From contig NZ_AXZL01000076.1 of the NCBI RefSeq assembly GCF_000485795.1, positions 645,895-709,894 on the forward strand: DNA of 64,000 nt, written 5' to 3'. Below, piece after piece: positions 61,201 to 64,000 of this stretch; positions within the stretch are counted from its first letter, which is position 1, and the number at the start of each line of letters is the position of its first letter. The notes below the pieces were generated by a model, which was not told the origin of the DNA, made no database searches, and saw only the letters and a list, made by a program, of their open reading frames with translations. The position numbers were made by a program, and so were the translations under genes. This stretch comes from Shewanella decolorationis S12. GTDB lineage: Bacteria; Pseudomonadota; Gammaproteobacteria; Enterobacterales; Shewanellaceae.

Positions 61201-61921
61201 TAAACTCATCATCGAGATAAACGGGCACACCTAAGGTGGTCAGCAAGCCTTTGCCCGTCGAATCGACGTAGGCCTCACTCCAAAACACACTGCGCTGCGG
61301 GTTCATCGCCGGGGTGGCGTATTGGAATTGTTTCTTATTGAGCAGCTCGTCCCTAAAACGCTGGTCACCATTGGTCCAAGGGAAGTAGGACATCATCCGT
61401 TGGCGCGATAAATAATAAATCGCCGAGGCTTTAGGTGCGGCTTCTTTGGCGACAGGGAAAGACAGTGACAATTCGAACAGCATTTCCAGCTCTTGGTAGA
61501 ACTTATCGCTGCGACCATCGAGGGAACCCGCGCCCGTGATCCGCCCCATGTTGGTAAAGGGCTTACCGCCCTTGGCGTAGTTAGGCTCTAAGGTAAAATA
61601 CTGACCACTTTCGTTAAATTTGCCGTATTGCGGTAAACGTTCTTTACGCACCAACTCACCTAAGCGCAGGTGATCCACGGCCACATCCCGCAGACTCTTC
61701 ACCGCGCGGATGCTCGACTCCAACAGCAAGTCAATTTGCAATACGTGACGCTCGACCTGCTCTTCACGCTGATCCATCTGCTGAGTTTTTTGGCGATCGA
61801 AAAACATCCATGCCGTCAGCAACGACAGGACAATCACGCCGATATAAGTATAAAAAACAGCACGGTTATAATTCTTTTGGATCGGCGATTTTAGCTGGAG
61901 ATCCGGCTCACTCGATTTCAT
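58211..61921 (-). CDS. Hybrid sensor histidine kinase, dCache-PAS-PAS-HisKA-ATPase-REC-REC
   Basis: A 1236-residue membrane kinase. Two membrane helices (about 22-41 and 355-375) flank a periplasmic double-Cache-like sensor (about 45-345). Then PAS1 (about 475-590), PAS2 (about 595-715), HisKA with His731 (NMSHEIRTPMN), ATPase with NLLSNAVKFT, DTGIGI and GGTGLGLSIS, and two receivers with Asp1017 (LLLLDWMMPEMDG) and Asp1162 (LMDIQMPVMDG). There is no C-terminal HPt domain, so phosphotransfer must use a separate HPt protein. No cognate regulator is adjacent. Confidence 0.9.
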   Translation of the reverse strand: MKSSEPDLQLKSPIQKNYNRAVFYTYIGVIVLSLLTAWMFFDRQKTQQMDQREEQVERHVLQIDLLLESSIRAVKSLRDVAVDHLRLGELVRKERLPQYGKFNESGQYFTLEPNYAKGGKPFTNMGRITGAGSLDGRSDKFYQELEMLFELSLSFPVAKEAAPKASAIYYLSRQRMMSYFPWTNGDQRFRDELLNKKQFQYATPAMNPQRSVFWSEAYVDSTGKGLLTTLGVPVYLDDEFMGSINLDMTLASLARQIRVYFKMPGTVILLDQQNNILSHSDFDGSDINRVYHISQRIPSELHSLPESELFDAHEGIIRNGYYIHSVALHNAPWRLLYLQNEDDLFQDSVEKLQLTFILVVIALSVLVTIVHWQTRRSFVSPASRLLSHLEGCSQEPRKPPEKITPGWEPWFLLVSRIFEENKQYTHHLAEQNKRLDKLVARRTERLKDATERREREYALLRSLLDSIPEAIVFKDKEGNYLGCNKAAERMLGYTESEMIGLSSEDLTSPEMGIRIRAEDEQILKDRTPLRYQEKVELAGKPVLLDTLKLPFYNRRGELQGLIAVWRDVTREYESAEQLRLSEERYHLAMDAVEDGLWDWYLDSEHIICNPSYYSMLGYKPNEFPALVSAIDQLTHPDDRIRVEEYRNQYLQNPVDAYEIEFRILGKNGSYHWVLSRGRVVEFTADGQPKRMVGTHKDITRHKSNEVALLEAKQDAELANLYKSEFLANMSHEIRTPMNAIIGMLQLAQRTSLTAQQKDYLEKAGFSAQSLLRIINDILDFSKIEAGKLELERVPFPLDKVLDHALDLNALKAQEQGVELLLYAPVTAGLILKGDPLRLGQVLINLLSNAVKFTQSGEIELGCEDVGERDHRITLKFWVRDTGIGISKDQQEKLFDAFAQADGSTTRKYGGTGLGLSISKHLVSMMGGKMQVQSELGVGSTFSFTISFEIAEEAKVEPLVVPEKLNNLRTLVVDDNPTALQIYSALMRDFHFEVDTAASGAEALYKLSRDPIDLLLLDWMMPEMDGGDVITAIDTMVAEGRIAKRPIIIMMTAYAAEPLQHEVETANVFAVLQKPFKASSLFDEIIAAFADEPRLNVVQPIDEVPAEEGEHTGLVLLVEDNFINQQVATELLKSAGYEVVVAGNGQIALDIIDSRPFDAVLMDIQMPVMDGLTAARALRERFSADVLPIIAMTAHAMSGDREKSLAAGMNAHITKPIVLTELFETLSHWIKHKNNHH

Positions 61922-62090
61922 CCACTACCCTTGATTGCAGCGCTTGATTTTAGCCATCGGTGGCAAAAGTGACTGAGTTCATTTATGGCTTCATATATTA
62001 GCAGGAAGAAACCCCGAGTCGCATCAAATAATTGCCGTACGAAGGCTGTCAAAGTCTATGATTAGTTAATTGAAAAACATAGAAATGCGT

Positions 62091-62120
62091 AAAAACAAAG
62101 GTCCCACGAGTGAGACCTTT
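62091..62120 (-). terminator. Rho-independent terminator of the PIN-PhoH gene
   Basis: A 10-bp stem with one mismatch (62097-62106 with 62111-62120) followed by a T tract on the minus strand. It stands 20 bases after the stop. Confidence 0.8.
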
Positions 62121-62140
62121 CGTAACAATAAAGTAAATAG

Positions 62141-63535
62141 TTAGAGATGTTCTTCGGCGTATTCGGCCAAGCGTGAACGCACCACCCCATTCAAGTACAG
62201 GTTAGCGCTGCCTTCAAAGTCTTTAAAACGTTCCACTATGTAGGTTAACCCCGAGGTCACTGCGGTGAGATAATTCGAATCGATCTGCGCTAAGTTACCG
62301 CAACAAATCAATTTTGTGCCTTCACCCATCCGAGTGATCATGGTTTTGATCTGCGATGCCGTCAGGTTTTGACATTCATCCAAGAGCACGATGGAGTTTT
62401 GGATCGAGCGGCCGCGCATAAAGTTGATCGACTTAAATTGGATATTCGCCTTCTCCATGATGTAGTTCAAACTGCCGGTGGGATTCACATCATTCTTATG
62501 CAGCACTTCTAAGGTATCAGTAATCGCCGCGAGCCATGGCATCATCTTCTCTTCTTCGGTGCCAGGTAAAAAACCTATCGATTCAGCAATTTCCGGCGTA
62601 TTACGAGTCACAATCACCTTATCGTAGCGATTGCGCTCCACCACCAGCTCAAGTGCCGCCGCCATTGCCAGTAAGGTTTTACCGCAACCCGCTGGCCCAG
62701 TTAAGATCACCAGATCAATATCGGGATCGAGCAGCGCCTGCAACGCCATACCTTGGTAAACATTCTTGGGTTTTACGCCCCAAGCCTCGAGGTTTTTTAA
62801 GCGTTCGCGGCCCAGATCTAAAATATGCAGATGGGTATCGCTACGCTCAGTGACGCGGCCACAAAAATCAGATTCGGTATCAATCAGATACTGGTTAATG
62901 TAGAAGGGTTCGTTGTCTAAATCTTTCAGTGGGACTTCGTGAATCGTATGTCGACCGTGGCGCTCGGTGGATACCTTGTTTAAGTGCTCCCAGAAATTTC
63001 CTTCGAATTGATAAAAGCCCTTGCTGAGGAAACGAATATCATCGATCAGCTGGTCGGTCCGATAATCCTCAACCAATAGAATACCCGCGCCCTTGGCCTT
63101 AAGACGCATATTGATATCTTTAGTGACTAACACCACAGTACGTGGATGGTGGAGGTTTTGCAGGTGCAAAGCGGTGTTGATAATGCGGTTATCGTTGCCA
63201 TCCCCCGGCAGGGCGCCTAGGGTAAAATCGACAAGATGGTCAGGGAAAATAGACAGCGCCCCTATCGCATCGGCATGCCCTTCTCGACTCGGTAAAGGGA
63301 CACCATTAATGATTTGTTCCGGTGTTGTATCACCGCCTAGGGTATCTTCCAGCGCCCGTATGGCGACCCTAGCATCCCGACTCACATCACTCTTTCGATC
63401 TTTAATCTGGTCTAGCTCTTCTAGCACTGTCATCGGAATGACCACATCGTGCTCTTTAAACGAATAGATCGCCAAAGGTTCATGTAGTAACACATTGGTA
63501 TCCAGTACAAACAACTTTCTGTCGTCTTGTTCCAT
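62141..63535 (-). CDS. PIN-domain PhoH-family ATPase (PhoH2-like)
   Basis: A 464-residue protein. N-terminal PIN ribonuclease fold (about 8-140) with acidic residues in KLFVLDTNVLLHEP and RIINTALHLQN; C-terminal PhoH ATPase with P-loop LTGPAGCGKTLLA, IVLLDECQNL (Walker B) and TRMGEGTK. Such fusions are RNA helicase/nucleases in other bacteria. Single gene with a 402-base upstream region; the divergent neighbour is rapA. Confidence 0.88.
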   Translation of the reverse strand: MEQDDRKLFVLDTNVLLHEPLAIYSFKEHDVVIPMTVLEELDQIKDRKSDVSRDARVAIRALEDTLGGDTTPEQIINGVPLPSREGHADAIGALSIFPDHLVDFTLGALPGDGNDNRIINTALHLQNLHHPRTVVLVTKDINMRLKAKGAGILLVEDYRTDQLIDDIRFLSKGFYQFEGNFWEHLNKVSTERHGRHTIHEVPLKDLDNEPFYINQYLIDTESDFCGRVTERSDTHLHILDLGRERLKNLEAWGVKPKNVYQGMALQALLDPDIDLVILTGPAGCGKTLLAMAAALELVVERNRYDKVIVTRNTPEIAESIGFLPGTEEEKMMPWLAAITDTLEVLHKNDVNPTGSLNYIMEKANIQFKSINFMRGRSIQNSIVLLDECQNLTASQIKTMITRMGEGTKLICCGNLAQIDSNYLTAVTSGLTYIVERFKDFEGSANLYLNGVVRSRLAEYAEEHL

Positions 63536-63937
63536 GGCGCCTCCAGAGTGCTCGATTGTTTTTATGCTACATCTCTTTCCCGGTGAGTGGATATGGCTCC
63601 TATGTCAGTTGGCGAAGTAAAGAATGATCTTAAAGTTCAAGCCTCTACTTAATAAAGACGGCTAGCGGCTTAAACTAATATTGGCACCATTCTCTCTGAA
63701 TGCCAACCGAACGAACCTGTGTTTAAGTCGGTGACTCGAGGGCAGTGTAGGTCCCTCGATATGACAGTAGCATGACAAATCATCGAACGACTATAGAGAA
63801 TTTTCTTCACTGTTCAATTTGTAATCTAGTGTGTGGGGAATTAGGCTCTAACGGGTGAGAGGGCGATTCAAATATCCCTAGTATTGATATAACATACGCG
63901 CCCTTTGTTAGAGTCCGCCCAGAGATGAGAATTTAAG
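63536..63937. promoter_or_regulatory. Divergent intergenic region between PIN-PhoH and rapA
   Basis: 402 bases with no supported gene. Two small hairpins are visible (TTGGC/GCCAA at 63681-63706 and TCGAGGG/CCCTCGA at 63736-63759), and TATAAC at 63888-63893 is a candidate -10 for rapA with a poor -35. No operator is recognised. Confidence 0.4.
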
Positions 63938-64000
63938 ATGCCGTTTGCCTTAGGACAACGTTGGATAAGTGATACCGAGTCAGAGCTTGGTTTAGGAACA
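63938..64000 (+). CDS. rapA: RNA polymerase-associated protein RapA (first 21 codons)
   Basis: Only the N-terminus is inside the window: MPFALGQRWISDTESELGLG, which matches the start of RapA (HepA), a Swi2/Snf2 ATPase that recycles RNA polymerase. ATG at 63938. It runs off the right edge. Confidence 0.85.
   Translation, partial: MPFALGQRWISDTESELGLGT

Overview
This window looks like chromosomal DNA of a gammaproteobacterium, most likely a Shewanella close to S. oneidensis. I infer that from protein families, gene order and a dispersed-repeat-like element, not from any database search. Nearly all of it is core genome with E. coli-like synteny: hrpB next to mrcB, sspA-sspB beside petABC, nnr-tsaE-amiB-mutL-miaA-hfq-hflX-hflK-hflC, and orn / rsgA-psd-mscM. 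No prophage, integron, complete insertion sequence or CRISPR array is visible.

Layout. 1-9 kb: 5' part of mrcB, hrpB, an OprC/NosA-type copper TonB receptor and a GAF-PAS-GGDEF-EAL protein, all on the minus strand. 9-14 kb: thpR (+), a Sel1-repeat protein (-), crp (+), then a PepSY protein overlapping an OmpR-type two-component pair (+). 14-21.4 kb (-): DUF1338 oxygenase-like gene, astD, astA, argD/astC (arginine succinyltransferase catabolism and arginine synthesis), an HSL-type esterase and an HDOD protein. 21.5-25.1 kb (-): S9 peptidase lipoprotein, a 283-bp MITE-like element with perfect 19-bp terminal inverted repeats, and pabA. 25.2-39.4 kb (-): sspB-sspA, the cytochrome bc1 operon petABC, and the long hfl/hfq/mutL/nnr supercluster. 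39.6-41.2 kb (-): an unknown helical protein and four identical tRNA-Gly(GCC) genes interleaved with two degenerate tRNA-like fragments. 41.2-50.2 kb: orn (-), then rsgA-psd-DMT transporter-mscM-GDPD (+), a DUF3392 gene (-) and a hydroxyacid dehydrogenase (+). 50.3-64 kb: PAS chemoreceptor (-), Fur-box-preceded bfd (+), tpm (-), a Cys-rich small protein (-), a protein-kinase-like fusion (+), a zinc metalloprotease (-), a triple-sensor hybrid kinase (-), PIN-PhoH (-), and the first 21 codons of rapA (+).

How they fit together. Respiration (petABC, with Crp as a probable respiratory regulator), membrane quality control (hflKC), RNA regulation and decay (hfq, orn, phoH), cell wall (mrcB, amiB, tsaE nearby), and metal handling (copper receptor, bfd) are housekeeping modules. 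The less ordinary parts are signalling proteins (GGDEF-EAL, HDOD, PAS-MCP, PepSY-two-component, hybrid kinase, eukaryotic-like kinase), the MITE and the tRNA-Gly array. I found no clear undescribed multi-gene system; the best leads are the kinase fusion at 53.9 kb, the tRNA ghosts, and small unknown proteins.
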